From ATX-6F1 sp943369485 (GTDB lineage: Bacteria > Cyanobacteriota > Cyanobacteriia > PCC-6307 > Cyanobiaceae), in contig CALRNH020000016.1 of the NCBI GenBank assembly GCA_943369485.1, positions 4,409 through 68,408 on the forward strand: DNA of 64,000 nucleotides, in the 5' to 3' direction. Under the pieces are notes generated by a model. It saw only the letters and a program-made list of their open reading frames with translations, was not told the origin of the DNA and did no database searches. Positions within the stretch are counted from its first letter, which is position 1. Each line of letters opens with the position of its first letter. The translations under genes were made by a program, and so were the position numbers. Below, piece after piece: positions 9,352 through 17,363 of this stretch.

Positions 9352-9789
9352 TCAAGTAAATGCACAATTAAGAGTGCCTGCGGGTCCGACAGTAACTGTT
9401 ACAGTACCAACTGTAGATCCAAGTGTAGCGGTAAGACAACGTACTCCGCTCGCTCCAGCAGCGAATGTAGCTGATATCGTTCCACCGCTGGTGTTGCAGG
9501 TCACCTTTGAATTACCCGCAGTCAGCGGAGCAACGCCAACACCTCGGGAAGATACAAAAACCGCACATTCTTTACCAAGGCCCAAAGCTTCTCCGATGGC
9601 TGCACCAGCAGCTGCCGCATTACGTGCCTGTAAATACCTAGGCAAGGCCACCGCAGCAAGAATACCAATCACTGCCACGACAATCATCAATTCCACAAGA
9701 GTAAAGCCTTTGTGGAATCGCGTATTATTCTTACGCAGGGAGGATAGGAGGGCTAGCTGGAGGTTTGCTTTGATAATAGAAGGAATCAT
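9352..9789 (-). CDS. pilA: type IV pilin (PilA-type), copy 1
   Basis: The 145 aa prepilin has a short leader ending in KG, cleaved before FTLVELMIVVAVIGILAAVA, the classic type IIa pilin helix with Glu at +5. The mature part has Cys residues at ECAVF, VTCNT, VRCLT and NCAF, which could make two disulfides. ATG 9789 is the start; a longer reading to 9915 would run into the remnant of another pilin. It shares most of its sequence with the copy at 10259-10681, so the two arose by tandem duplication. It would be assembled into a surface pilus after processing by PilD. Confidence 0.92.
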   Translation of the reverse strand: MIPSIIKANLQLALLSSLRKNNTRFHKGFTLVELMIVVAVIGILAAVALPRYLQARNAAAAGAAIGEALGLGKECAVFVSSRGVGVAPLTAGNSKVTCNTSGGTISATFAAGASGVRCLTATLGSTVGTVTVTVGPAGTLNCAFT

Positions 9790-9810
9790 AAGCTTGAAAA
9801 TCAGCCAGCC

Positions 9811-10057
9811 AAAAGCCGAGCGAACTTTACGTCCTTTCCCAACTGTAACAGTGGCCGTACTGGTTGTCAATCCAAGTATTGCCGAAAGGCAATGAACCCG
9901 GATCGCCAGCGGCAAGCGTAGATGAAATCATTCCTCCGCTAGTGTTCCAAGAGACCTTACTGTTGACACCAAGGGTTGGAGCAACTCCCAAACCACCCAA
10001 AGCCCGTAAGTCAGAACACCACTTGGCAAGGCCAAGAACTTTTACCGCGGCTGAACC
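9811..10057 (-). pseudogene. decayed pilin copy lacking its N-terminus
   Basis: Reading from 10057 gives VLGLAKWC, LGGLGVAPTLGVNSKVSWNTSGGMISST and LAAGDPG, which align with the mature region of the neighbouring pilins (ALGLAKEC, GGVGVAPLTGGNTKVTCNTSGGTIAAT). The frame then shifts and continues as RVHCLSAILG...STATVTVG. The prepilin leader and hydrophobic helix are absent, and two Cys codons have become Trp. It lies between two intact copies on the same strand. It is either a dead duplicate or a silent sequence reservoir. Confidence 0.8.
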
Positions 10058-10154
10058 ATCACGAAAGCAATTCGAGCCAAAAAACAGCAAAGCTAAGTTA
10101 AAGCAACAAGAATGCAAATCAATGCAATCAAGATCTTTAAATCAAACAAAGAAA

Positions 10155-10171
10155 AGCCTCCATTGGAGGCT
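10155..10171 (-). terminator. intrinsic terminator between pilin copies
   Basis: A 7-bp stem, AGCCTCC with GGAGGCT, closes a 3-base loop and is followed on the reverse strand by TTTCTTTG. It lies downstream of the second pilA gene and upstream of the decayed copy, so it probably ends the pilA transcript. Confidence 0.7.
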
Positions 10172-10206
10172 GCTTCTCTGCTTACCAACTGAACCGAACT
10201 GACCAA

Positions 10207-10252
10207 GGCAAGCTGAACTTTGATCTCGTGGTTTCGCAAAGTTCAGCTTGCC
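10207..10252 (-). repeat. 16-bp perfect inverted repeat after pilA
   Basis: Arms 10207-10222 and 10237-10252 are perfectly complementary around a 14-base loop. It starts 6 bases after the pilA stop. No T-run follows on the reverse strand, so it may protect the 3' end of the pilin mRNA or help terminate together with the hairpin at 10155-10171. Confidence 0.75.
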
Positions 10253-10258
10253 GTTTAA

Positions 10259-10681
10259 TCAGCTGAAAGCACAGCCAAGGGTGCCGCCGCCACCAACAGT
10301 AACGGTAGCCGTAGTAGAAGTTGAACCGAGTGTTGCGGTAAGGCAACGCACACCAGTGGCCCCAGCGCCAAACGTCGCAGCAATGGTTCCTCCACTCGTG
10401 TTGCAGGTGACTTTTGTGTTGCCTCCAGTGAGCGGAGCGACGCCCACGCCACCCGAAGCCACAAACACAGCACATTCCTTGGCGAGGCCAAGAGCTTCCC
10501 CAACAGCGGCACCTGCAGCGGCAGCATTACGCGCTTGCAGGTACTGGGGCAAGGCCACGGCAGCGAGAATGCCGATCACGGCCACCACAATCATCAGTTC
10601 CACCAAGGTGAAGCCCTTGGCGAGGCCTTTGCGCTGCTTGCTGAGGGTGCGCAGCAGGGCGAGTTGGGTCTTGGCGTTCAT
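10259..10681 (-). CDS. pilA: type IV pilin (PilA-type), copy 2
   Basis: The 140 aa prepilin has the leader MNAKTQLALL...GLAKG, then mature FTLVELMIVVAVIGILAAVA with Glu at +5. Cys positions match copy 1 (ECAVF, VTCNT, VRCLT, LGCAF). The C-terminus is a Gly/Thr-rich run (STTATVTVGGGG). The protein is short for PilA, as is usual for small cyanobacterial pilins. It is followed by a strong inverted repeat and a terminator, so it is probably transcribed alone. The codon usage looks more GC-rich than copy 1. Confidence 0.93.
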   Translation of the reverse strand: MNAKTQLALLRTLSKQRKGLAKGFTLVELMIVVAVIGILAAVALPQYLQARNAAAAGAAVGEALGLAKECAVFVASGGVGVAPLTGGNTKVTCNTSGGTIAATFGAGATGVRCLTATLGSTSTTATVTVGGGGTLGCAFS

Positions 10682-11272
10682 GGTTGAAGTGCGACTGAAA
10701 AAAGACTAGGTGGTCTTGGGCTTCCTGCCGAGAGCGTTCATGTTGAAGCATCTGGCTGGATGAGCAACTCCATTATGGGAGTGGATCGGCTGCCGCGCAA
10801 CCGGTCTTGTGCCTTGGGCAAGGCCAGCTCTGATCAGCTGCTTGGGGGGAAGTTGGCCTCTTACGGGTACCTTCACGGCCAAGAGCTTGATTTCTTTCAT
10901 CGCTCTCTCAGCTTTCTTTAAGGTTCCCCAGGCGCCTATCGGGCCTATCCCGACTGCGGAGGCTCCCGTGGGTCTGTTGGCGCACGGAAAGCCCTGCCTC
11001 CAGAGGCCAGCTGGGTGGCGCGTCGAGGCCTTGCCCGTGCTCCAGGACAACCCTGGGCGACAAAGGGAACCAGAGCCGCTCATTCGGCGGCCGGTGGCCT
11101 ACGGAGGTTGGGTGGAGAGGCTGGACGTTGCTGGTTTTGGTCCTGGCCAGCGATCATCATGGGCCGCTCGGTGGCCGTGATCTGGCAGGAATTCCGTAGC
11201 CAGGACAAACGGCATGGATGACAGATTGACCCTAGGGATGGCCAAGGCTCCGCAGCGATTCCCCCCTCCTCT
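10682..11272. other. 591-base stretch without a supported gene
   Basis: It holds the upstream (promoter) region of the second pilA gene and otherwise only open frames with no recognisable protein features. No RNA gene or clear repeat was seen. Confidence 0.5.
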
Positions 11273-11904
11273 TCACACGGGGATCAACTCCAGCGCAGCC
11301 TCAGCACCATCCACGGCTCCGGAGATCAGCGGGCGATTGGGACTGGCCAGCACCTCGCCCTGTTCCACGGCCAGGGCAAGGGCCAACAGGTCAGTGTCCG
11401 TGATCTGGTTGGAATCGAGCAAGGCAGGCAGAGACCCCTGGGGGAGCTCCAGCAGGCTCGGCGATTCCGGCCAGAACTGATGCCGTGGATGGCCCACGAG
11501 TTGCAGCAGCAGGGATGAGACCATCGCTGGAGTGCCTGGGGCATTGGGGTAACGGGGATGGCCAGGGATCCGAAACACGTCGTTCTGGGTCAGGGCGCAA
11601 CTGGCCCATGGTTGTTCGTCACGGGCGGCAAACCACTGGAGGCAGGCCCCATGGTGGACATGCCTTGGGTCCCGCAGGGCGTCCACCAGCTCCAGATCCA
11701 CAGGGGCACCCTTCCGGCGAAGGGGCAACAGGGGAAGCCATGGCGGCTGGCTGGCCGAGCGCCCCTGGGGGCCAATCCCCTGGGTTGGGACAGGGCCTGA
11801 CGCGCGAGACCGCTGATCACCGCTCCGATCGGCTGGCGGCGCTGACGGGCCATCACCTTGGCGGCCGCCAGGATGTCGTCATCCAGGCTCAAGGTGGTGG
11901 GCAT
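11273..11904 (-). pseudogene. broken VapBC-like toxin-antitoxin locus
   Basis: The antitoxin frame starts at ATG 11904 with MPTTLSLDDDILAAAKVMAR, an antitoxin of the kind paired with PIN toxins, but loses its normal C-terminus and runs on out of phase to 11590. In the neighbouring frame the expected antitoxin end (LPLRRKGAPVDLELVDALRD) runs directly into toxin sequence DPRHVHHGACLQWFA, then CALTQNDVFRI, ITDTDLLALALA and LASPNRPL. The toxin's own start and its usual LLDVN motif are missing, and the late acidic position appears as Asn. The simplest reading is a deletion that fused the two genes, with a frameshift. A working toxin is unlikely. Confidence 0.6.
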
Positions 11905-11964
11905 CAGATGCGGAGCATCAGGTCTCAACAGGCTTGATCAACCATCTGGCTCAGCCCCGCACCC

Positions 11965-12654
11965 TCAACAGCGCAACCGCAGCGTGCGCGGCAGCTCCTC
12001 AGCGATCTCCCCCTCGGCCGTGAGTGCCGGGTAGGGGCGCCCCTCCTTGCGGCACCAGGCGGCCACCTGGGGGTAGGACCACTCGAACAGCAACCGCCCG
12101 TAGCGCTCCGGAGCCACCCCTTCGCCGTGGCAGGGCACCAGCCCTGCCGCCTGGCGCTGCCTGAGCGCCTCGAACAGCAGGATCGCCGCTGCCACACTCA
12201 CATTCAGCGACTGCACCATGCCGACCATCGGAATGAACAGCGCCTGGTCGACGCCGTTGGCGGTGGCCTCGGACAGGCCCCATTTCTCGGCGCCGAGCAC
12301 GAAGGCGGTGGGTCCGGTGAAGTCGCAGCTGCGGTAATCCACGGCATTCACGCCCAGATGGGTGCCGTAGATCCGGAACCCCCGCTCCCGCAGCAGTGCC
12401 AGGGCGGTGGGGGTGTCGCTCTGGGGATGCAGGCTCACCCACTTCTGGCTGCCCTTGGCCGTGTCGTTGAAGAGGCGCGCCCGGCCAGGCAGGCTCACCA
12501 CATGGGCCTCGAGCACCCCCACCGCATCGCAGCTGCGCAGGATCGCCGAGAGGTTATGGGGCTTGTCCACCTGCTCCAGCAGCACCGTCAGGTTCTCCAT
12601 GCGCTGGTTGAGCACGGCTTGGATCCGCTGGAACCGTCGGGGCAGCAGGGGCAC
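11965..12654 (-). CDS. trmH: tRNA (guanosine-18-2'-O)-methyltransferase, TrmH type
   Basis: This SPOUT-family RNA 2'-O-methyltransferase has 229 aa from a GTG start at 12654 (VPLLPRRFQ). The longer ATG reading lacks family similarity at its N-terminus. The TrmH motif 1 is DKPHNLSAILRSCDAVGV, the central motif is VLGAEKWGLS and the C-terminal motif is FIPMVGMVQSLNVSVAAAILLFE. These form the trefoil knot that binds SAM. It would methylate G18 in the D-loop of tRNAs. It is transcribed away from the small membrane protein gene at 12795. Confidence 0.88.
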   Translation of the reverse strand: MPLLPRRFQRIQAVLNQRMENLTVLLEQVDKPHNLSAILRSCDAVGVLEAHVVSLPGRARLFNDTAKGSQKWVSLHPQSDTPTALALLRERGFRIYGTHLGVNAVDYRSCDFTGPTAFVLGAEKWGLSEATANGVDQALFIPMVGMVQSLNVSVAAAILLFEALRQRQAAGLVPCHGEGVAPERYGRLLFEWSYPQVAAWCRKEGRPYPALTAEGEIAEELPRTLRLRC

Positions 12655-12794
12655 GGGCGATGACGAGCTGCACGGGGTTGATGGCCAGGCTATGGACCGA
12701 GCGGGCGCCCACCTCTCGGTTCTGTGGCGACCGCTGCCATTCACGCCCCCATCTGGGGCCAAGCTAGGGGCAATCTGACCATCTGTTCCGACTG

Positions 12795-13052
12795 ATGCCC
12801 CTCTGGCTGACGCTGCTGCTGCTCGCCTTCAGTGTGGTGCTCTGGTCCAAGGGCTCCAGCAACCGCGACGACGTGATCGGTCTGCTTGAGCTGCTGCTCG
12901 GCACTGCTGCGTTGATGGTGTGTCTGTTCGCCGGCCATCACCTGCTGCTGGATCTGGCGGGGGTGGCCCTGGCCCTGTGGCTGCCCAAGGCCCACGCCGA
13001 CATGACCTCCTTCCGCGCGGCCGAGAGCGACGACCTGCTGCTGCCCTTTTGA
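12795..13052 (+). CDS. conserved small membrane protein
   Basis: The 85 aa protein has an N-terminal hydrophobic helix (LWLTLLLLAFSVVLW), a short polar loop (KGSSNRDD) and a second long hydrophobic stretch, LLLGTAALMVCLFAGHHLLL, ending in an acidic tail. It is not recognised as a named family. Its stop overlaps the TTG start of the next gene (TTGA), so the two are translationally coupled. Confidence 0.65.
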   Translation: MPLWLTLLLLAFSVVLWSKGSSNRDDVIGLLELLLGTAALMVCLFAGHHLLLDLAGVALALWLPKAHADMTSFRAAESDDLLLPF

Positions 13053-13408
13053 GTTCCCCGCTGAACGCCGCGCCTGCCACCAACTTTGACCAGCGGGTCT
13101 GGGCGGAGGTGGCCCGCATTCCCTACGGCCAGCTCGCCACCTATGGCCAGATCGCTGACCGCATCGGCGCCTTCGGCTGCGCCCGCCAGGTGGGCTGGTC
13201 CCTGCGGCGCCTGCCTCTGCCCTCCGACCTGCCCTGGCACCGGGTGGTGAACGCGAAGGGACAGATCAGCCTGAGCCTCAGCCGGGAAGGCAGCGACTGG
13301 ATCCAGCGGGATCTCCTGATCGCCGAAGGCATTTCCGTCGATAGCCAGGGAAGATTGCCCCTCCGCCTCTATCGCTGGCGATCGGAAGATGAAGATTCCG
13401 TACTATAA
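13049..13408 (+). CDS. alkyltransferase-like protein (ATL/MGMT family)
   Basis: The 119 aa protein matches the DNA-binding domain of O6-alkylguanine-DNA alkyltransferase: VWAEVARIPYGQLATYGQIA, then RQVGWSLRR (arginine-finger region) and PWHRVVNAKG. The alkyl-accepting Cys of PCHRV is Trp here, as in Atl1-type proteins. It should therefore bind alkylated guanine and flag it for repair without removing the group. It starts with TTG at 13049, overlapping the stop of the preceding small membrane protein gene. The family assignment is firm; the role in repair is by family analogy. Confidence 0.88.
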   Translation: MSSPLNAAPATNFDQRVWAEVARIPYGQLATYGQIADRIGAFGCARQVGWSLRRLPLPSDLPWHRVVNAKGQISLSLSREGSDWIQRDLLIAEGISVDSQGRLPLRLYRWRSEDEDSVL

Positions 13409-13474
13409 TTGCAACACTGGCAAGCGCTCGCTACTTTCGACAAGTACGAGTACGAACAGATCCATTGAAGTGAG

Positions 13475-13894
13475 ATGAGATTTCAGTCAAATCATCGAAG
13501 ATTCTATCCAGTGGCCCCAACAGCGGGCTTCACTTTGTTGGAGATGATGATCGTTGTGGCCATCATGGGTGTGCTCTCTGCCGTGGCCCTTCCCCGCTTC
13601 TTGAGCGCCCGGGCCGTTGCGGAAGCGGGGGCAAGTGTTGGAGAACTGATTGGAGTGGCCAAGGTATGTGCTACTGCCAACGCCTCCAAGATCGCCTTCT
13701 TTCTCTCCCAGCCTTCCGATTCGGCCTTGATCACCTGCAATGGCACGGCGACCAATCAGATATCAGGACGCCGTTTCCCTGCCAACGCCTTAGGCGTAAG
13801 ATGTCTGCTTTCCAATACAACCGCAAACAGCGTTCGGCCGGTGATCAATATCAGCCCGACTGGCACCATGACCTGCACGTTCATCACCACCTAG
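13475..13894 (+). CDS. type IV prepilin-like protein
   Basis: The 139 aa protein has a basic leader (RFQSNHRRFYP...) ending in AG, then mature FTLLEMMIVVAIMGVLSAVALP with Glu at +5. Cys residues at KVCAT, ITCNG, VRCLL and MTCTF match the four-Cys pattern of the pilA genes at 9.4-10.7 kb, but the rest of the sequence differs. It is on the forward strand and is the only complete pilin here outside the pilA cluster. The sequence 13400-13474 before it is AT-rich and could hold its promoter. It is probably a pilus subunit or a minor pilin. Confidence 0.88.
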   Translation: MRFQSNHRRFYPVAPTAGFTLLEMMIVVAIMGVLSAVALPRFLSARAVAEAGASVGELIGVAKVCATANASKIAFFLSQPSDSALITCNGTATNQISGRRFPANALGVRCLLSNTTANSVRPVINISPTGTMTCTFITT

Positions 13895-13923
13895 GTGCCA
13901 TATCCCCGGGAACCTGAGACTTT

Positions 13924-15438
13924 TTGAACCCTCCTGACCCTGGCGAGACTCCGGTTTCTCTTTCGATCGGTCTTGCTTCTCGCCAGTTGGCCTGGCAGGT
14001 GCTGCTGGCCGTGGGCTCCGGGGCCTACGCCGACGCCGCCCTCGAGCGGGAACTTCAGCGCCACGCGCTTTCGGCGGCCGATCGGGCCTTGGCCACCGAG
14101 CTGGCCTACGGCTCGATCCGTCGGCGCCGCGAGCTTGATGGCTGGCTCGATGCCCTCGGCAAAGTGCCGGCCGCCCGCCAGCCCCCGAAGCTGCGCTGGC
14201 TCTTGCACCTGGGGCTCTACCAGCTGCTACATGTCGATCGGGTGCCCGCCTCGGCGGCGGTGAGCACCACGGTGGAGCTGGCCAAACGCGGCGGCCTTGG
14301 CCGCCTGGCGCCGGTGGTCAATGGGCTGCTGCGCTCATTCCTGCGTCATCAGGAGGCCGGTGAACCACTGCCGCAGCCCCGCAGCCCCGCAGACGCGCTC
14401 GCCCTGCGCCACTCCCTGCCCGACTGGCTGGCCTTCGATCTGCTCAGCTGGCTGCCTCCCGAGCGGGCCGAGGACTTCGCGGCCGCCTGCAACCAGCCAC
14501 CACCGTTGGATCTGCGCGTGAACCCTCTGCGCACCAGCGTTGAGCGTCTGCTGGCTGATTTCGCCGCCGCCGGCGTCGCCGCCGCTCCCCTGCCGGGGCT
14601 GCCCCAGGGCCTGACGCTGACCGCCCGCAGCGGCGACCTGCGCGCCCTGCCGGGGTTTTCAGAGGGCCACTGGTGCGTTCAGGACCGCTCCGCCCAGTTG
14701 ATCGCGCCGCTGCTCGATCCCCAGCCTGGGGAGCGCGTTCTCGATGCCTGCGCCGCCCCCGGCGGCAAGAGCACCCACCTGGCCGAGCTGATGGGCGATC
14801 AGGGCGAGGTCTGGGCCCTCGATCGCTCCGGCCCGCGCCTGCGGCGGGTGTTCGCCAATGCCGAACGCCTCGGCCTGGCTTCGATCCAGGTGCTGGAGGC
14901 CGATGCCCTCACCCTGGCCCAGGAGCGCCCGGAGCTGCTCGCCTCCTTCGACAGGCTGCTGATCGATGCCCCCTGCTCGGGCCTGGGCACCCTGGCACGC
15001 CACGCCGATGCCCGCTGGCGGCTGACGCCCGAGGCGATTCCTGAGCTGGTGGCGCTGCAACGCGATCTGCTGGAGGCTCTGTTGCCCCTGCTCAAGCCCG
15101 AAGGCCGGCTGGTGTACGCCACCTGCACGGTGCATCCGGCCGAAAATCAGCGGCAGCTGGAAGCGTTTCTTACCCGCCATCCCGATTGGCAGCGGCTCGC
15201 CGAGCTCCAGACCTGGCCCGGACCTGCCGGGGGCGATGGCTTCTTTGCGGCGCTGCTTCAGGGCAGCGGCGGCGGCGCCGTGGGGGCCAAAGGTGGCGGC
15301 GGAGCCACCGGGGCGCTGGGCACCGGCGGCGGGGAGCTGGGGCCGGCGGGGGGCGCAGGCGGAGCCGGGGGGCTGGGCCGCGAAGAGTCTGAGGGGCCGT
15401 TGCTGGCAGGCTGTCCGGAGCCGGCCGGGGCTTCGTAG
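13924..15438 (+). CDS. rsmB: 16S rRNA (cytosine-967-C5)-methyltransferase
   Basis: The protein has an N-terminal NusB-like domain (about 15-150) and a C-terminal Rossmann SAM domain with LDACAAPGGKSTHLAE, DAPCSGLGTLARHAD and YATCTVHPAENQ. The two conserved Cys (in DAPC and ATC) are the nucleophile and the release Cys. The start is TTG 13924. The normal end of the family is near GDGFFAALL (about 15250), but here the frame continues for about 60 more residues as a Gly/Ala-rich tail. That tail is antisense to the Pro-rich tail of the PBP gene; the two genes overlap by 181 bases. Confidence 0.92.
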   Translation: MNPPDPGETPVSLSIGLASRQLAWQVLLAVGSGAYADAALERELQRHALSAADRALATELAYGSIRRRRELDGWLDALGKVPAARQPPKLRWLLHLGLYQLLHVDRVPASAAVSTTVELAKRGGLGRLAPVVNGLLRSFLRHQEAGEPLPQPRSPADALALRHSLPDWLAFDLLSWLPPERAEDFAAACNQPPPLDLRVNPLRTSVERLLADFAAAGVAAAPLPGLPQGLTLTARSGDLRALPGFSEGHWCVQDRSAQLIAPLLDPQPGERVLDACAAPGGKSTHLAELMGDQGEVWALDRSGPRLRRVFANAERLGLASIQVLEADALTLAQERPELLASFDRLLIDAPCSGLGTLARHADARWRLTPEAIPELVALQRDLLEALLPLLKPEGRLVYATCTVHPAENQRQLEAFLTRHPDWQRLAELQTWPGPAGGDGFFAALLQGSGGGAVGAKGGGGATGALGTGGGELGPAGGAGGAGGLGREESEGPLLAGCPEPAGAS

Positions 15439-17363
15439 GGGGTGTTCTCCGGCGGCAGCCGGTAGGGCTCAGGCTCCCAGCTGCGCCCAGGGCGCGGTTC
15501 GCTCCAGGCGTCACTGCGGCTGGAGGACTTGGGCTTCTCAGGCCGGAACACCCCTGTCAGCACAGGCTTGGGCGGGAACGGACGCACGGGCAGATCCTTG
15601 ACGATCGGCGCCATGAAGTCGTGCCAGGCGTAGGTGGCCACCACGCTGGTGGAGCCTGTTTCGCGGTTGTTGTCGTAGCCCAGCCAGACCCCGGTGGTCA
15701 GCTGGGGAATCGAGCCGATGAACCAGAGATCGCGGCCCCCCTCGGAGGTGCCGGTCTTGCCGGCCACCGGACGCCCGGGCAGGGCCGCCCCGCCCCCGGT
15801 GCCGCCGTTCACCACCTGCTGCAGCATCCAGAGCATGGCGTCAGCGATGTCGCTCTCCACCACACGCTTGCCGCGGTCGCCATCCACCCGACGGCTCCAG
15901 AGCAGCTCGCCGTTGGGCCCGTCGATTTCCTCGAAGGGCGTGGGGGTGACGTAGACGCCGCGGTTGTTGATGGCGGCGTAGGCCGCGGTCATGTCGAGCA
16001 CGGTCTGCTCGTAGGCGCCGATCGCCATCGGGTAAAAGCGTCCAAGCTCCCGGTGCAGGCCCAGGCTCTTGGCGGTGGCGATCACCTTGTCGAAGCCCAG
16101 TTTCTGCAGCAGCGAGACCGCCACCACATTGAGGGAGTTCTGGAGGGCTACGTAGAGCGGTACGGCGCCCATGTAGCGGTTGCCGAAATTCTTGGGGCAG
16201 TAGCCCGCGAAGCAGCGCGGTGAATCCACCACGATGTCTTCGGGCTTCATCCCCTCCTTGAGGGCTGTGAGATACACAAACAGCTTGAACGTGGAACCCG
16301 GGGAGCGCAGGGCCTGGCTGGCGCGGTTGAACTGGCTCTTGGCGTAATCCTTGCCCCCCACCATCACCCGCACCAGGCCGGTGCCGGGCTCCATCGACAC
16401 CAGCGCCCCCTCCATCGATCCGTAGGCGTAGGTGTCGATCACCTTCTGCCCCTGGTTCTGCCAGGCCAGATTGAGGCTGGTGCGGATCGTCAGCCCACCC
16501 ACCTCCAGCTGCTCGGGGGTGAGCACCTTGGGCAGCTCCTGGGCCACCCAGCTGGTGAAGTAGGGCGCCCGGCTGTTCCAGTACTTGGGCAGGGCCGGCT
16601 TGAGCTTCAGGGGGCTGGCCTCGGCCTGCTGCTGCTGCGCGTCGTCGATGAAGCCCGCCTCGCGCATCCGCCTCAGCACCACCGAGCGGCGCTCCAGGGC
16701 CAGATCGGGGTTCACCAGCGGCGAATACACCGAGGGCGCCGGCGGCAGACCGGCGATCAAGGCCGCCTCCGGCAAATTCAGCTGGTCCGGGGTCTTGGAG
16801 AAGAAGATCCAGGCCGCATCGGCCAGCCCGTAGGCGCTCGAGCCCAGATACACATAGTTGAGGTATTGCTCGAGGATCTGCTCCTTGCTCAGCTGGCGCT
16901 CGAGCTTGCCGGCCAGGGCCGCCTCCTCCAACTTGCGCCAGAGGGTGCGGTCCTGGCTCAGGTAGACCGTGCGCGCCAGCTGCTGGGTGATCGTGCTCGC
17001 CCCCTCCTCCACCGAGCCGCGGGTGATGTTGCGCACCATCGCCCGGCCGATCCCCACCGGATCGATGCCGTCGTGCTGGTAGAAGCGCCGGTCTTCGGCG
17101 GCGATGAAGGCGCGTTTGACCAGTAGGGGCATCTGGCCCGTGGCCACCTTCTCGCGGGTGGCGGGGCCGAGTTTCTGGAGCACCTGGCCATCGGCCGAGA
17201 GCACCGTGATCGTGCCGGGGCGGTTGAAGCTGCTGATCCGCTCCACATCGGGCAACATCCCGTCGATGGAACGCACCAGGTGGCCCTGGCCCACCGCCGC
17301 CAGAGCGCCTGTGCCGGCCGCCAGCGCACCCAGCAGCAGCAGTTGGCGGCTGCGCTTGCTCAC
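15258..17363 (-). CDS. class A penicillin-binding protein (PBP1A-like)
   Basis: This bifunctional peptidoglycan synthase has 701 aa. It carries an N-terminal membrane anchor (about 8-26), a GT51 glycosyltransferase domain with AAEDRRFYQHDGID (catalytic Glu about 90) and GASTITQQLAR, and a transpeptidase domain with STFK (S357), SLN (410-412) and KTGT (536-539). The last 60 or so residues are Pro/Ser/Ala-rich and disordered, antisense to the rsmB tail. The start overlaps the chlG stop by 4 bases (ATGA), so the two are co-transcribed. Confidence 0.93.
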   Translation of the reverse strand: MSKRSRQLLLLGALAAGTGALAAVGQGHLVRSIDGMLPDVERISSFNRPGTITVLSADGQVLQKLGPATREKVATGQMPLLVKRAFIAAEDRRFYQHDGIDPVGIGRAMVRNITRGSVEEGASTITQQLARTVYLSQDRTLWRKLEEAALAGKLERQLSKEQILEQYLNYVYLGSSAYGLADAAWIFFSKTPDQLNLPEAALIAGLPPAPSVYSPLVNPDLALERRSVVLRRMREAGFIDDAQQQQAEASPLKLKPALPKYWNSRAPYFTSWVAQELPKVLTPEQLEVGGLTIRTSLNLAWQNQGQKVIDTYAYGSMEGALVSMEPGTGLVRVMVGGKDYAKSQFNRASQALRSPGSTFKLFVYLTALKEGMKPEDIVVDSPRCFAGYCPKNFGNRYMGAVPLYVALQNSLNVVAVSLLQKLGFDKVIATAKSLGLHRELGRFYPMAIGAYEQTVLDMTAAYAAINNRGVYVTPTPFEEIDGPNGELLWSRRVDGDRGKRVVESDIADAMLWMLQQVVNGGTGGGAALPGRPVAGKTGTSEGGRDLWFIGSIPQLTTGVWLGYDNNRETGSTSVVATYAWHDFMAPIVKDLPVRPFPPKPVLTGVFRPEKPKSSSRSDAWSEPRPGRSWEPEPYRLPPENTPYEAPAGSGQPASNGPSDSSRPSPPAPPAPPAGPSSPPPVPSAPVAPPPPLAPTAPPPLP

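Noticed and set aside
9790..9915. N-terminal extension of pilA copy 1
   Set aside because: It is the shifted-frame tail of the decayed pilin copy. The prepilin leader fits ATG 9789.
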